Shown: piece by piece, positions 20,150 through 31,391 of the stretch
How positions within the stretch are numbered: the stretch's first letter is position 1
Layout: each line of letters opens with the position of its first letter
DNA from: Polytrichum commune
Taxonomy: Eukaryota; Streptophyta; Polytrichopsida; Polytrichales; Polytrichaceae
Reading direction: 5' to 3'
Length of the DNA: 64,000 bases
Assembly (NCBI GenBank): GCA_950295325.1
Contig: OX485804.1
Location: 62,772,533-62,836,532, forward strand
The notes under the pieces: model-generated
Told to the model about the DNA's origin: nothing
Database searches by the model: none
The model's input: the letters and a program-made list of their open reading frames with translations, nothing else
Made by a program: the position numbers and the translations under genes

Positions 20150-20917
20150 GACCCCCCAGAGATAGGTCGCAACCCCTCGACCAGTGGACCTCCCACCCGG
20201 CACAAACCTTTCACCGTTTTTGACCTCAACGGGGTGTTGTGTCACACCCAACACATCCCAAGGGTCCCCACGCGTCCCTTCCGTCACCCCGACGAAAGGG
20301 ACTACGACGGCGAGCTCGACACCCTCATTAACCGCAAGGCTGTCCGCGCCCGTCCCGGCTTGCGTGACTTCCTTCGCGAGGTGGTCGAGTTCGCTCACGT
20401 CATTGTGTGGAGCTCCATGGTCATGGAGAACACCGAGCCCATCGTGCACTTCTTGTTCCGCGATCTCCCGAGCCCTTGCCTCGTCCTCGGCCAAGAGGAC
20501 TGCGACGAGCTGCTCGACGAGAAAGGTCAACCGGTGCCCAAGTTTGGCGGTCGGGGCGGAGGACAACAGTTCGTCAAGGTCCTCCGCTCGAGACTCTGGC
20601 GAGGCGTCCCCCGTCTGCAAGGGACGCCGCACGGGTGGTGGCCGACTCCAGAGAACACCGTCCTCATCGACGACAGCCCCACCAAGAGCGTCTTGAACCC
20701 CCCGGGCAACGTCATCTTCCCGGACACTTGGACCGGTGATAGGCAAGACACATTTTTGGTCGATAGGCTAGCCCCCTACCTTAGAAGGCTCGTGCTCCAC
20801 GCCGGTAGTATACCATTTTTTGTTAGGTCCAACCCCTTCGGCAATGCGGCGCTAAGCCCCCGCGATAATGTATTCAAGAGCATCATGAGGCTCGCCAAAT
20901 TCAATAAATTGATTTGA
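20150..20917 (+). CDS. HAD/FCP1 (NIF)-like phosphatase-fold exon, DxN type (element B)
   Basis: Opens at acceptor TCATCACAG with DPPEIGRNPST and ends KFNKLI-TGA, the same C-terminus as element A (2660-3472). Motif I is FTVFDLNGVLCH (about residue 25), motif II region is VIVWSSMVMENTE, and the acidic motif is TVLIDDSPTKSVLNPPGN, followed by FPDTWTG. The second Asp of the classical D-x-D is Asn in both elements. By recalled family knowledge it belongs to the plant HAD/NIF-like group, so it may be a captured host gene. It is predicted to be joined in phase 0 to the acidic exon, giving a ParB-MTase-acidic-HAD fusion. Against fusion: a separate promoter in the 618-bp intron is possible. Confidence 0.75.
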   Translation, partial: DPPEIGRNPSTSGPPTRHKPFTVFDLNGVLCHTQHIPRVPTRPFRHPDERDYDGELDTLINRKAVRARPGLRDFLREVVEFAHVIVWSSMVMENTEPIVHFLFRDLPSPCLVLGQEDCDELLDEKGQPVPKFGGRGGGQQFVKVLRSRLWRGVPRLQGTPHGWWPTPENTVLIDDSPTKSVLNPPGNVIFPDTWTGDRQDTFLVDRLAPYLRRLVLHAGSIPFFVRSNPFGNAALSPRDNVFKSIMRLAKFNKLI

Positions 20918-21028
20918 AATGCCTCCATGTCTTTGCTTGTATCATGTGGTTCACATTTACTAATGCTTGCTTCGTTTTTGGATGTCTTTTGTTGTTGTGA
21001 TTGTTGTTGTTGTTGTTTTTGCCCATAG

Positions 21029-22026
21029 TCTGCCCCCATATGCGACGCCCCTGTGGTCGACGGCCCTTCCCGTCCCCTCTCGCCCCCTGCCTCCCCTTCC
21101 CGCGACGTCACGGACTTCCAAATGCCATCCCTCTACCAGTTCTCGGCGGTGGATGCGGCCTCGGCCGTGGATTACTCCCGCGACATCGGCATCGACGACG
21201 GCGTCGTCAACAGCCCGCCCCCCGCACTTGTCGCCCGCGCCTACGCCCCGTCGCCCTCCCCCCTCTCCAAGGAGAAACGGACGCTCGTTCGTTTGGGGCA
21301 CCTCTCGCCCTCTAAGGACGACGCCGTCGCTCGTCGCGGGCCGAGCCGGCGTCTCCGCATGGAAGGCCCCCGTTGCCACACCTCCCCCGCCGACTCCGTT
21401 CCTCCCTGCGCAACGTCCTCCGCCATCGTGAGCCCCCCACGCCTCGACTCCCCCCTGCCACTCACCAATACAATAGTTCCATCGGCTCCGGATGCTCCCG
21501 TCGACGCCCCCCTCGTTCCCACCGTTCCCCGCATGGACGTCCCCAAAGCCAAGGTGCCCTCCTCAACCCTAAACCCCTTTCCCGCTTTTGCTTCCCTTGT
21601 CTTCCGTTTGCGTGCCGTTCTCTTTACGAGCGTCCATCCCAAACCGCCCTCATTATTTTCCCCACTCCATTCCTATTCTTATCTTCCTATGACGTTGTTT
21701 CGCAGGTGGTTACCCGCTCGCTTGGTGCCCGGCCCTCCTCCACGTCCTCCTTGGATAGGCACGCCCTCAAGGCCGCATCTTCCGAGTCCGATCGTTGTCT
21801 GGCCCTCCGGAGAAACGCAAGACGTTCCCTTTCGCAAACACCCTCGCATTCTACTTATAATACCACCTCTTACAATTCGGGAGCGCGTCCTGAAACATGC
21901 AAGAACGACACATATTCCTGTCCAGGCAACACGCAAGGATACAGTCGTGGGCCTGAGATTTTTAGAGCCATGGAGGCCGCCAAAAAAAAGGGCTTAGCCG
22001 CAAAAAAAAATAGTGGGTCGGACTAG
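21029..22026 (+). CDS. Ser/Pro-rich basic protein, two exons (element B)
   Basis: Exons 21029-21553 (acceptor TTTTTGCCCATAG, donor AAG|GTGCCC) and 21706-22026 (acceptor TTGTTTCGCAG, stop TAG), all in phase 0 as in element A 3592-4391. Conserved with A: VDAASAVDYSRD...IDDGVVNSPPP, PSPSPLSK, RRLRME, SYNSG and GYSRGPEIFRAMEAAKKK. Exon 1 contains a half-decayed palindrome near 21275-21295 read as KRTLVRLG. The protein is Ser/Pro-rich with a short Lys-rich end. There is no recognised domain, and no start codon conserved with A. It could be a separate gene or alternative 3' exons of the preceding one. Confidence 0.55.
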
Positions 22027-22389
22027 TGTGACGTCTAGAAGCGTACTAGTGGGACGGACTCCCTAAATGGGCTTAGGTGTAGAACATATTTAAGTGCTTA
22101 CTTTCTATGCTATTCCAAGTTACTCAAGACATTGATGGTATTTCCATTATAATTGTATTTCAATCCCAATTAATTCATTCAACTTCCATTCATTCTTCGC
22201 ACCTTCCCTTCCATTCATAACGAGTTGTGATTTCATACACAACTATTTTCATGTATGCCTCACATTTTTGTTCACTTCCATGCCTTTATGTATAATAATA
22301 GTAGCATACCATTATACATATGGGATTTTTAGTCGTCATTACTGGTCCAATTTTGAAAGGTGCATCCTTATATAGTCTCATAATCAACA
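22027..22389. other. 3' spacer of element B
   Basis: AT-rich, no gene or clear repeat seen. It separates the last stop codon from the right TIR, as 4392-4892 does in element A. Confidence 0.5.
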
Positions 22390-22418
22390 AAAAGTCTCCA
22401 AATACCGAATATAGTGTT
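22390..22418. mobile_element. Right terminal inverted repeat of element B
   Basis: Read on the minus strand: AACACTATATTCG, then GTATTT, then GGAGACTTTT. TCAT follows at 22419-22422. Confidence 0.9.
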
Positions 22419-22810
22419 TCATGTGTAGATGGATAAGAACAAAGACCCCCCCGCCAAAAAAAATGTCTAAACGAGATTGGACTTTGTGTTCAAATTTTGT
22501 CAACCATTCTAAACTCAATGGTCGACATAAATAAAGGATGCGGGGATAGGGGGTGAGGGAGGTTATGTGACCAAGTTAACTTTGGTTCCTTGGCCCTTGG
22601 TGGGCTGTCAAAAAGTCATATTAATTCAAATTTCAAGATGGGCTCCAAATTTTTGAACAATCGGACGAGCATCGAACATCCACATTCATGCATCAAATAA
22701 CATTTAGACTTCAAGTATCAGAGTTGTATTTCATAGCAAGCAAGGGATGATAAGTAACCATGTGAGACATGTCTACAAGACCAATGTTGGTCCAATATCG
22801 TCTTTTTTTT

Positions 22811-23458
22811 GGTACCATCAGGGTTGTCTATTGTGTCGTGACGGAGGCTAATCTCGGCATAATGTCGTGCCGTCACGACACGTATCCGTCACGACATTAT
22901 GCCAGATGTTGTCTTTATCCTGACGCACTTGAATTTTACCGAATTCTGTGTGTAATTACATTACCTCATTTCGGACACGTAGGATGTAAGATGTCCACGT
23001 GTGATGACATGTCAGCAAAGTAGAGGTAAAGTGGGGAAAAAATTACTAGCCCCCGTCCGCCCCCGCTCCCACCCCGTTCCCCCCCCCCTCCATCCTTTCC
23101 CCCTCCCCCCCCCCCCGTCCGCCCCACCCTCGTCCCCCGACCGCCCCACCCTCGTCCCCCGACCGCCCCACCCTCGTCCCCCGTCCGCCCCATACACTCC
23201 TTAGTCATATTTTACTACTTTGATTTTAACAGAATGATAACAGAATGGCAAAATGGTTTACCTGCCGCTAGGCATATCCACGTTCACGTCGGCCTTTTCT
23301 GCCACATAGGACGCCACCTTGGCAAGAAGGTAAGTATTTTACCCACCCTACTAGCTGCCCCCTAGGTTGACCCTACGTGGACCCTATTGTGTCGTGACGG
23401 AGGGGTCCGTCACGACACGACACGTCATGACGTCAGGATAGACAACCCTGGGTACCAT
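22811..23458. mobile_element. Non-autonomous hAT-type element, copy 1 (22819-23450) with 8-bp TSDs
   Basis: The target duplication GGTACCAT stands at 22811-22818 and 23451-23458. The unoccupied site with one GGTACCAT is preserved near 57570. TIRs are CAGGGTTGTCTAT and its inverse ATAGACAACCCTG. An 8-bp TSD with a CAGGG end is typical of hAT. Subterminal GTCGTGACGG/CCGTCACGAC motifs occur in both orientations at each side. The centre is a C-rich CCGTCCGCCCC-type tract (23044-23195); there is no transposase gene. Confidence 0.92.
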
Positions 23459-25439
23459 TGGGGTATCTATAATGAGGATTTCACAATTCTTGATACCCGC
23501 ATGGTATGGGTGTATGATAATTTATTTTTATTTTTTTGTATACCATTCAGGTCAATCAGGTCTATATAGCATGCACGAACCTTCATACCTAGATAATATC
23601 ACCCTAGTATCAATATGGCTTAAAGTGATTCCAACCCAAATACTAACTCGGGCATACAAAGACTCTCTCATAGTGAGATTCCCACCAAGTATCAATATTT
23701 TACTGGTGTTACAACCTTGATACCCACGGGTATGTTCTTCGACACCATTGTTGAGGTTGAGTATCGATACCATTCACTCAGCCATATACCAAACCAACAC
23801 TGGTCTACACAAGGGCCATGGAGCCTAAGGTTAGACTCCCGTGAAACTCACAATGCAACTGGTGAATGCTTCTGCTTTTGGAAGAGCTTCGTCTTGCATT
23901 GTTTCATGGCGCCTGGCCACTGCACAATCAAGAAAGAGGACACAATGCTTGTCGTTCATTAATCAACAGGTGAACTGTTTGAGTTATTTCATTGTTCATG
24001 GGTGAGACCCGGCTTTCAATGACCCTCTCATCAATGCTTGCATCCCATATTTGGCGTGAGAATCTCCTCTATGGGTGGTTACAGTAGCATGCAGTTGGGA
24101 ATAACTTAGTTGGAGAACCCACCACCAGTTCCGGATGAACTGGTGGAGTTGGGAAACAATCACTTGAACTTCAAGACTTCAGAAAAATTACTGATCATTT
24201 TAAAGGAATCTAGGGAGTATGCCTCAAATCAATAAAGGGAAACCAAAAGATCATACCATGAAACCACTCCTAGAATCCAGTGGATTTAATGTCATATTCG
24301 TTTTCAACTGTGTGATATTCTTAGTTTCAACACAGTGAAACTGTCTTATTTGTGGCGTTATTGTGCTCATGAAGTTGACACTAACGCAGTCAGAATGCAT
24401 TAGTGAACTGATTTGAAACGCTAGGATTTTGACCCATTATGTCCCAAAAATCTCTCCAGGAAACTGGCATGTGCGATTCAAGCATAGAATCTTGAGAGGT
24501 TCTTGCCAGTGTTGGCTGATGGATTTGGGTAATTGAACCCATGCAACTGATACTCTCAGAAGTTCAAGGCCATCCCTTGTATGTACCCTTGACAACATGT
24601 ATTAGGATTTGCATGGAGTTGGTCATGCGCACTTTGAAATGTTGAATTTCATGAGTTTCGTCAGTGACTGTTTCAAGAGCGAGTGTCCCACAACTGGAGG
24701 ATCATCATACAGTGGAAGTCAAGGATTATGACATTCAATCCCACTGGGGAGCTGGAAAGGTGTTGAGGAAAAGGAATGGCCTCATCATCCTTCACTTTGG
24801 CTCAAGTTGAGCTAACTTAGTACCTGATGCAGAAGAATACTCTAGGGTTGCCTGGTTCAGAGTCAACTAGAAACTAGGATTGAGTTTAGAAATATACTCA
24901 TTTAATGGCCAGAATGTTGTATAATCTTTCCTGGGTGGATACGAGAGTGATGTGCTCTGACGTTCTTGAAGCTCGAAGGATTGAGGTGAGGAATGAACGA
25001 CTCACAAGATCTTCTTGAACTCGTGTTTGCAAGTACATCCTTGAGGCCTCTTGAATTCTTTGCAAATTTCGACATCCTATTCTTCCATATTTTTGACGTA
25101 CAGGGGGAGCCACCAATACATCACCAATTTTCAAAATCAGGGTAATTATCATTCTGCTGGGAGAAAATAAAACTCCAAGGTAATCCCTCCATACATTATG
25201 CCTTGGATTGATGGTGGTTTTTCTCTAAATTGTTTGAAGCAACCTAGAAGCCCAAGTTCATATTGAGACCAACTTAGACATATTGCAAGGCAAGGACAAC
25301 TTGAACATGTGATGTTCAATGAATTCTAAGCCTAATTTCCCACTCAAGCTATTATGCCAAACCCTCACCACTACATTATACACAATGTTTTAAATACCAC
25401 ATAATTTACTGCACATGTTTCCATGCATTTAAACTTATA

Positions 25440-27264
25440 GAATTCAATGTGCTATGTAATCTTGATTCCTCTTCGCGCTTAAAATCTAATCCAAGTACCC
25501 ACCATTTATTCCGTGCTTGGTGCAATACATCTGAGAGTTTAAATGCAAAATGGTTATTACAATTTATTTTATTACAATTTATTCAAATTGTCTTGTTCTT
25601 GACTGGCCTATGCAAATATGTAAGTTGTTTATGATGAGTTATAATTGTATGGGGGTTATACATGACTAATGAGGGCAATGCCACGGCCTAGAGCATCTTG
25701 ATCTTTTAAAGTTAAGTAAACCACCATGCTAATTTGCTAGTTGTAAAAGCTTGTCTTAACAAGGGTCCACTTAATGTAGAGAACCAAAAACACATCAGTG
25801 CATGACTTTGACCCCATAAATTTAGCAAACACGATTGATATAGAAAAAAACATGAAAATGTAATATACATGTTAAGAAATTGTACAAATTGTATGTGGTA
25901 AAAAATGTATTCATCATGTGTTGTCATTTATAATTTGTATTTGTTCAAAACATTTGAGTTCAAATATGTCACGCAAGTTTTGAAGACCACAATTTATATT
26001 GATTTTTTTTTCTCATCAAATGAAACAATTGTGAGTGAATTATGAGATAATATCCAACAATAATTGAACCCTAAAAAATATCATGGTAAATGTACATATG
26101 GAGGTATTATCATATTATCACATTCATGTGCTTTTGGTTCTCTAAACTGGAACCCCCCCCCCTCCCCCAAAACCACAAATTAAATTAAATTAAAATAAAA
26201 TAAAAGAAGAGGTTTCTCATGATCTTTCCCCCAAGTAGACTATTTCTGATAATAACATGCGCAAAACTTTTCATTAAGTTGTTTCATTTGCAACTTCTTT
26301 TCATTTTTACAACATCATTGGTCGTGTGAATCCTTGTAATGATGAAGCACAGATCCATACTGATCAGAATGAAGTTTGATGAAGATGCTCAAGATGCTAT
26401 ACCAAAATCGGAAGTTTAGGGCCACTTCACACACGAGCCAAGAGCCGTGACCATGAAATTGGTGGAGCCCAAAAGAAAGTGTCCAAAGGCTGTCCCAATC
26501 CACCTCCAAAATCATGTAGTGTGGTCACAGACCCTCAAGTGTAGTGTGAAACCATATGTGACCGGGCCCTCAACCACATGCTATTTCAATGAATTTCTAT
26601 TCATGCGGGGTCCTCACACATGATGAAACAGAATAAATCAATGGTTGTGAGGGTTCGGAGTCCATGGTCTCCCAGTTTTGTGTTAGGCCTACCTCCAAGA
26701 GATGATTTTTTAAAATAATTCAAGTGACCATGAAACATGATCCATTTGGTGCCACATAGGAATCCACATGGACTTTACAAAAAGGGTGGTATGTCAGTGA
26801 TGTTGTGGCACCAGTAAATTTCTCTGCAAGCCTAATTGAGAAGCGGGTATGGTAAGGGCCATTTTTACACACATGCCCAAGGTCCGTGAGAAAAAATGAT
26901 GCAAGATTTCCCTTGGACTTGGTCGGCGGTCCGAAGACCATGATGAGCAAGAGAAATCCACATCACCTTTTTGAAAGACTTGGTAAGGAACATGGTGTGG
27001 AGCGGACAAGTTCGATCGGGACACAATGTTTCTAATGAAAATAAAACATATAATAACACTAAACACAAAGATTTGTTAAACATTGTGGTGTTAAAATTAG
27101 ACATTCAAAATTTATTTTTCTAACATGATCACCCATGGTCACAAGTAATGTCACCCTAACTTGCTTTTAGTTTATCCATTATTGGTATATTCTACGTCCT
27201 AACATTTCTATGATGAGAGATTGTCATGGACAATCAAAACTTGGATGAAAAAACGCTTAGTAAG
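25440..27264. other. Spacer of block Z without identifiable gene
   Basis: AT-rich, with a C-run and A/T-rich simple sequence at 26151-26205. Short ORFs only; nothing recognised on either strand. Confidence 0.5.
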
Positions 27265-27438
27265 TGCTGATAATTGCAACATTGTAAATCTATGATTCCC
27301 AAAAGTAATTTACAAGGAATGACAAAGAATGCTAGGCTTCGAATGTTAGTGTTAATGAGACTACACGGGCAGTTTCCAAGATTTGTATCGAACACGACAA
27401 ATAGAATTGGTGCCACTAACTAAATACAACAGTTAGGG
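27265..27438. repeat. Arm of a long-inverted-repeat DNA element family (block Z, copy 1)
   Basis: Read on the minus strand it resembles the arm of the MITE at 50869-51115: TTAGTGGCACCAATTCTATTTGTC..GATACAAAT, ending in TACAATGTTGCAATTATCA. The equivalent in the other copy is 61372-61545. Confidence 0.6.
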
Positions 27439-27792
27439 TAGTGTCCACTAGAGGCCCTAAGTTAGTGGGTACTGTGTGCTCCACTACCTATATAATTCTC
27501 TTGGGTCGATTCCTCACTCCATTGCCTTGCGAAGTTCGTTAGCAGCCGGCGCCTGTGATGCGGCCCTCGTCGCTCGCTCGCTCGCTGAGTGTAGTTCGGC
27601 GGCTCATAGATGGTTGCCAGAGGATTTCGTAGTAGATTGGTGTGTTCGGAGACGATGCTTCTTAGTCTTCACTCTACTTTGGCGATGTCCTCGTCGGCAA
27701 ATGTTTGGATTGGCAGCAACGTAGTCGGCGAGCAGACCGAGCTACTCCACCGAGCAGAGGACGATCACCTCAACCCCCGCAACGCTCCGCTT

Positions 27793-28560
27793 GGGAAATG
27801 GACGCCAACCACGACAGTCCTGATGCGGAGGTTGTCGCACAACGATTACACCCCGCTGGTGCCGCAGTAGCCTTGTGCGTCAATCTTGGAGTCCGATACT
27901 GCGACTGCAGGGGGCAGCGGATTGCACCCTGTCACTGGTGGTGCACGGTGAAGAAGTAACGCTCCGCCTTGGAAATGGATGCCAACCACGACAGTCCTGA
28001 TGCGGAGGTTGTCGCACAACGATTACACCCCGCTGGTGCCGCAATAGCCTTGTGCGTCAATCTCAGCATCAGAGCTGCCGTGGTTGGAGTCCGATACTGC
28101 GACTGCAGGGGGCGGCTGATTGCACCCTGTCACTGGTGGTGCACGGTGAAGAAGTAACGCTCCGCCTTGGAAATGGATGCCAACCACGACAGTCCTGATG
28201 CGGAGGTTGTCGCACAACGATTACACCCCGCTGGTGCCGCAATAGCCTTGTGCGTCAATCTCAACATCAGAGCTACCGTGGTTGGAGTCCGATACTACCA
28301 CTGCAGGGGGCGGCAGATTGCACCCTGTCACTGGTGGTGCACGGTGAAGAAGCAACGCTCCGCCTTGGAAATGGACGCCAACCACGACAGTCCTGATGCG
28401 GAGGTTGTCGCACAACGATTACACCCCCCTGGTGCCGCAGTAGCCTTGTGCGTCAATCTCAGCATCAGAGCTGCCGTGGTTGGAGTCCGATACTACGACT
28501 GCAGAGGGCGGCAGATTGCACCGTGTCACTGGTGGTGCACGACGAAGAAGCCATGCGGGT
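27793..28560 (+). repeat. 198-bp minisatellite, four units (block Z, copy 1)
   Basis: Units start with GGAAATGGA(T/C)GCCAACC at 27793, 27971, 28169 and 28367. Two steps are 198 bp and the first is 178 bp owing to a 20-bp deletion. 198 is divisible by three, so frames stay open across units, but TAA occurs between units in this copy (GAAGTAACGC) where the other copy has CAA. Confidence 0.9.
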
Positions 28561-29627
28561 CTTTTCAGTTGATGTAGACTAACCCCCTGCAGTTCAATGT
28601 CTCCTGGATGGTAGAGATTTGTATGGCTTGTTCGCACACATCTCTGTTTTGAGAGTTCTGAAATTGTCGAGATTTTACTTCCCTTTTATCTGGACCAGTT
28701 TTGCATCTAAAAAGTCGAGAACAGAGATAACTCTTATTAGGATTCTTGAACATCAGGTCGTCGATGAGGATGGCAGATCATACCCGTGTACACATGACGC
28801 AAAATGGTGTTATCGACAATGCCGAGCTTCATGTGCGCTCCAACGCCAAGGATGACTCTGCAGGAGTAACTCATCAAGTTTCTACCAGAATGTTCTGGAA
28901 TGATGATATGTTAGCTCTAACCTTAAATTTCTGGCTGCTTCTTCAAACCATACCTCCTCGCCGTGCTTTTGAGTGTCGAAATGGAATCTGAAGAAGGTTG
29001 GGATGCACTCTTTTCACACTCTTGTCTACAATAACCCCTTTACTCTTTGGTAGTGGAATTTTCCCCGCTAGCAATTTTTGATGCATGATTCTGGGGATTG
29101 ATCAAGCTACTGGTTGTACTCATCTTGTATTTTTGGTAGTATGGAGATACAATGAGCATTGTGTACAGATAAGGAGCTGGGGGAGATTATCGACCTAGGC
29201 GGGAGCTTGCAACCTAAAAGGGCAGGCTCTTCATCAATCCGCCGCCGAATGTGAGGAATGTAACAACCTGCATTATGCACAGATAGACTAGTTAGTTCCA
29301 GGTAGATTGACAATAAGTTCTGGAATAAACCTGTTGATTATTGGATTTAATATTGTTCCCGCATCTCTCTCTCTCTCTCAATAAGTTGAGAGAGACAAGC
29401 GATGGACTCATATCCAGTTAGCTCGGAGGTTGCAGGCTAGGTCATCGGTAGAACCTTAGGAGATGGCTGAATGTTCAACTATGTATAGACAGGTTGACTG
29501 TGCAACAGACTACACTTTCGTTTCATTCCGCATTGTTATGGAATTGCCTATGTCTACAATATAGGTACCAAGCAATCATGACAGAGAATCTGATGAAACT
29601 GTGCGGTTATTCTGAACTGATACAATA

Positions 29628-30820
29628 TCAAGTGCTGCCCTACCTGCTCGTCGCGCTTCTGAGGGTCTAAATGGAATCTCCACATTTAGTGGCAATTTTC
29701 GATGCATGATCATGGGGCTTGATCAAGCTACTGTTTGTATTCATGTGGTGTGTTTTTCTGAAGCTTAGTATTGACATTATCAACTCAACATGATACAGAA
29801 ATTTCCGAATACATCGTGCCTGCTCTCGGTTGAGGCCATGCACAAATGCTATATAGATAGGCTGGGCGGAAATTATGTAGGAGTATTTTGTGCATGACCT
29901 CCCCAGTGCATCAGTGGCTGTAATTATACTGGTTCATATTGTGAATATGGATAATAAAATTGAATGTCAGGCTCGCAAACATTGCAGGACTTTTGGATGC
30001 ACCAAATGTCCACATATTTAGCTTATAAGGCTGTTTCAGCAGTATGTTCACCACAGTACTATTCTCATGAAGTAAAACAAGATACTTGAGAATTCAGTAC
30101 TAAAATGCATGAGAAGCATCAACTAATTTATGCACATTCTGCTGCCATGTGGTATCCACATAATCAAGTTGATTTTATCAATCCTCTGGAGGAGCCAGTG
30201 AAAGGTATGCTCGCGTAAAACAAAGTTTATTCAGTAGTGTGCTCTCCCTAATTTATTTCAAATGGTGTGCATTAGAGGGCAGTTTCTCGTGCTCCACAGC
30301 AATTCGGAAATCCTTCTACAAACTCCCCCCTCTCTCTAACTGAATTTTCTTGCTGGCGGGATTGACCTATGCATATGGCGATTTATTGACTTCTACTTTG
30401 GATGATGCAATCAATATCTCCAATTTGAAGGATCCGTCCTCCTACTCAAGGATTGCAGAACTATGCCTCTTCGAAATGTTTTCCTGAATTTTCATGTAGG
30501 TATTTTCCTAGATGCTTTTTGGTAGTGTCGACATGACAGATTAATGCCTAGCAAATATGGAGGTTGAAACACTCGGGACCGTCAAAGAATGAAAAACAAT
30601 AGCAATCAAGTAGAAAAGAGACTGAAGATAACACAAACCGTCTCCCTACCAGTGCAAGATGTCAGAAAATGACACAAGATCTTACTTTTGATGATTCTAT
30701 CAAGGAAAGTGTGAAGTGCTGCAACTCAACAAAATGACGCAACCACACCTAGACCATGGGCACAAGTGCTGCAACTCAACAAAGTGAGACTGAACATGGG
30801 CACAAGTGCTGCAATTCACC
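29628..30820. other. Spacer without identifiable gene
   Basis: Mixed low-complexity and unique sequence. The start repeats part of block Z (28957-29130). Near 30715-30815 the phrase ACAAGTGCTGCAA(C/T)TCA is repeated three times. No ORF worth calling. Confidence 0.5.
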
Positions 30821-30827
30821 CAAAAGG

Positions 30828-30901
30828 TGCTTTCATTGAGAGTTGGACTCAGGACCTCCTACTTACTAAACGGGTGCTCTAGCCAACTGAGCTATAGAAG
30901 T
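30828..30901 (-). pseudogene. tRNA-Thr(AGU)-like pseudogene 1
   Basis: Read on the minus strand: D arm AGCTCAGTTGGCTAGAGC, anticodon loop TTAGTAA (anticodon AGU), T arm TGAGTCCAACTCTCA, then TGAAAGCA. The 5' acceptor strand ACTTCTA mismatches the 3' strand TGAAAGC at two positions, the anticodon stem is imperfect, and the T loop is TCC instead of TTC. I therefore read it as a degenerate copy. Confidence 0.75.
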
Positions 30902-30905
30902 GGAA

Positions 30906-30978
30906 TGGAGATGCACGGTATCAATCCCCGTACCTCTCGCATGCTAAGCGAGGACTCTACCATTTGAGCTACATCCTT
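30906..30978 (-). pseudogene. tRNA-Ala(AGC)-like pseudogene
   Basis: Read on the minus strand: AAGGATGTAGCTCAAATGG, anticodon stem-loop CTCGCTTAGCATGCGAG (anticodon AGC, perfect stem), GGGGATTGATACC and CATCTCCA. The first two acceptor bases and part of the T stem no longer pair. It starts four bases from tRNA-Thr-like copy 1. Confidence 0.75.
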
Positions 30979-31085
30979 GCGGACTCCCAGGTACACTTTG
31001 AATCCTAAGATGTACAATCTATAGGAAAAACCCCATCACAATTGAGCTACAACAATTCATTGAAAAACGGAGCTTGCAAAAATAT

Positions 31086-31159
31086 TGATTCCACTAAGAG
31101 TTCAACTGAAGACCTCCTACTTACTAAATAGGTGCTCTAGCCAACTGAGCTATAGAAGT
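31086..31159 (-). pseudogene. tRNA-Thr(AGU)-like pseudogene 2
   Basis: Same D arm and anticodon loop (TTAGTAA) as copy 1, with an intact anticodon stem CCTAT/GTAGG. The T arm (CTTCAGTTGAACTCTTAG) and acceptor strands mismatch. Confidence 0.72.
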
Positions 31160-31195
31160 GGAGAGTGAAGATAAGGGGTATCGATAATTTTTAAC

Positions 31196-31391
31196 AATAA
31201 TGCGACTATCAATGAGGCAATACCAACCAACCACTAGATTTGAACATCCCATAGATTATTCCATCATCAAGTTTTCAGACCTTGATCTCAACAGTCAAAA
31301 TACTCTCAAATAATCTGCTAGGAACAAGATATCGGGATCCTCAATACTACTATATCTAATCCATCAGCATGGTTTGGAAAAACAAATCCTA
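31196..31391. repeat. Dispersed repeat shared with 48754-48945
   Basis: Begins ATGCGACTATCAATGAGGCA and runs to GGTTTGGAAAAACAAATCCTA, with only scattered differences from 48754-48945. No coding content. 31392-32191 shows nothing else, apart from a C/A run at 31480-31498. Confidence 0.85.

Larger units (their letters stand above)
6368..22418. mobile_element. Complete giant DNA transposon B, 16,051 bp
   Basis: Both ends start AACACTATATTCG and continue to GGAGACTTTT (26 of 29 bases match between the ends). The element is flanked by TCAT and is absent from the paralogous block at 57289-57292, where the two flanks join directly. Cargo is a minus-strand DUF7869 gene near the left end, about 5 kb of palindrome-rich and AT-rich spacer with a promoter-like region, then the plus-strand ParB/MTase-like, acidic, HAD-like and Ser/Pro-rich units. 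About 30 palindromes of the TTTACGAACG-NN-CGTTCGTAAA family are scattered through it. Two in-frame stops in the ParB-like exon suggest that this copy is partly decayed. Confidence 0.88.
22423..29627. repeat. Duplicated host block Z, copy 1
   Basis: Collinear with 57293-63625, from GTGTAGATGGATAAGAAC to the divergence after TGATACAA near 29627. The main differences are the hAT insertion 22819-23450 here, extra 198-bp units here, and about 270 bp near 60670-60940 present only in the other copy. Short ORFs shared by the copies (for example near 23717-23962) are no longer than expected for highly similar non-coding DNA. A TATA-like CTACCTATATAATTC at about 27482-27496 precedes the 198-bp repeats. 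29635-29755 repeats part of 28957-29130. Confidence 0.85.

Noticed and set aside
20932-21028. HAD protein continuing into the Ser/Pro-rich exon
   Set aside because: Both elements have a stop after the conserved ending NKLI and no donor near it.
6368-22418. Classical CACTA (En/Spm) element
   Set aside because: CACTA occurs two bases inside the TIR, but the bases flanking a CACTA start are not duplicated, the apparent TSD is 4 bp, and no CACTA-type transposase was recognised. Left open as a distant relation only.
23717-23962. 82-codon ORF conserved in 57809-58063
   Set aside because: The whole surrounding non-coding block is equally conserved because it is a recent duplication.
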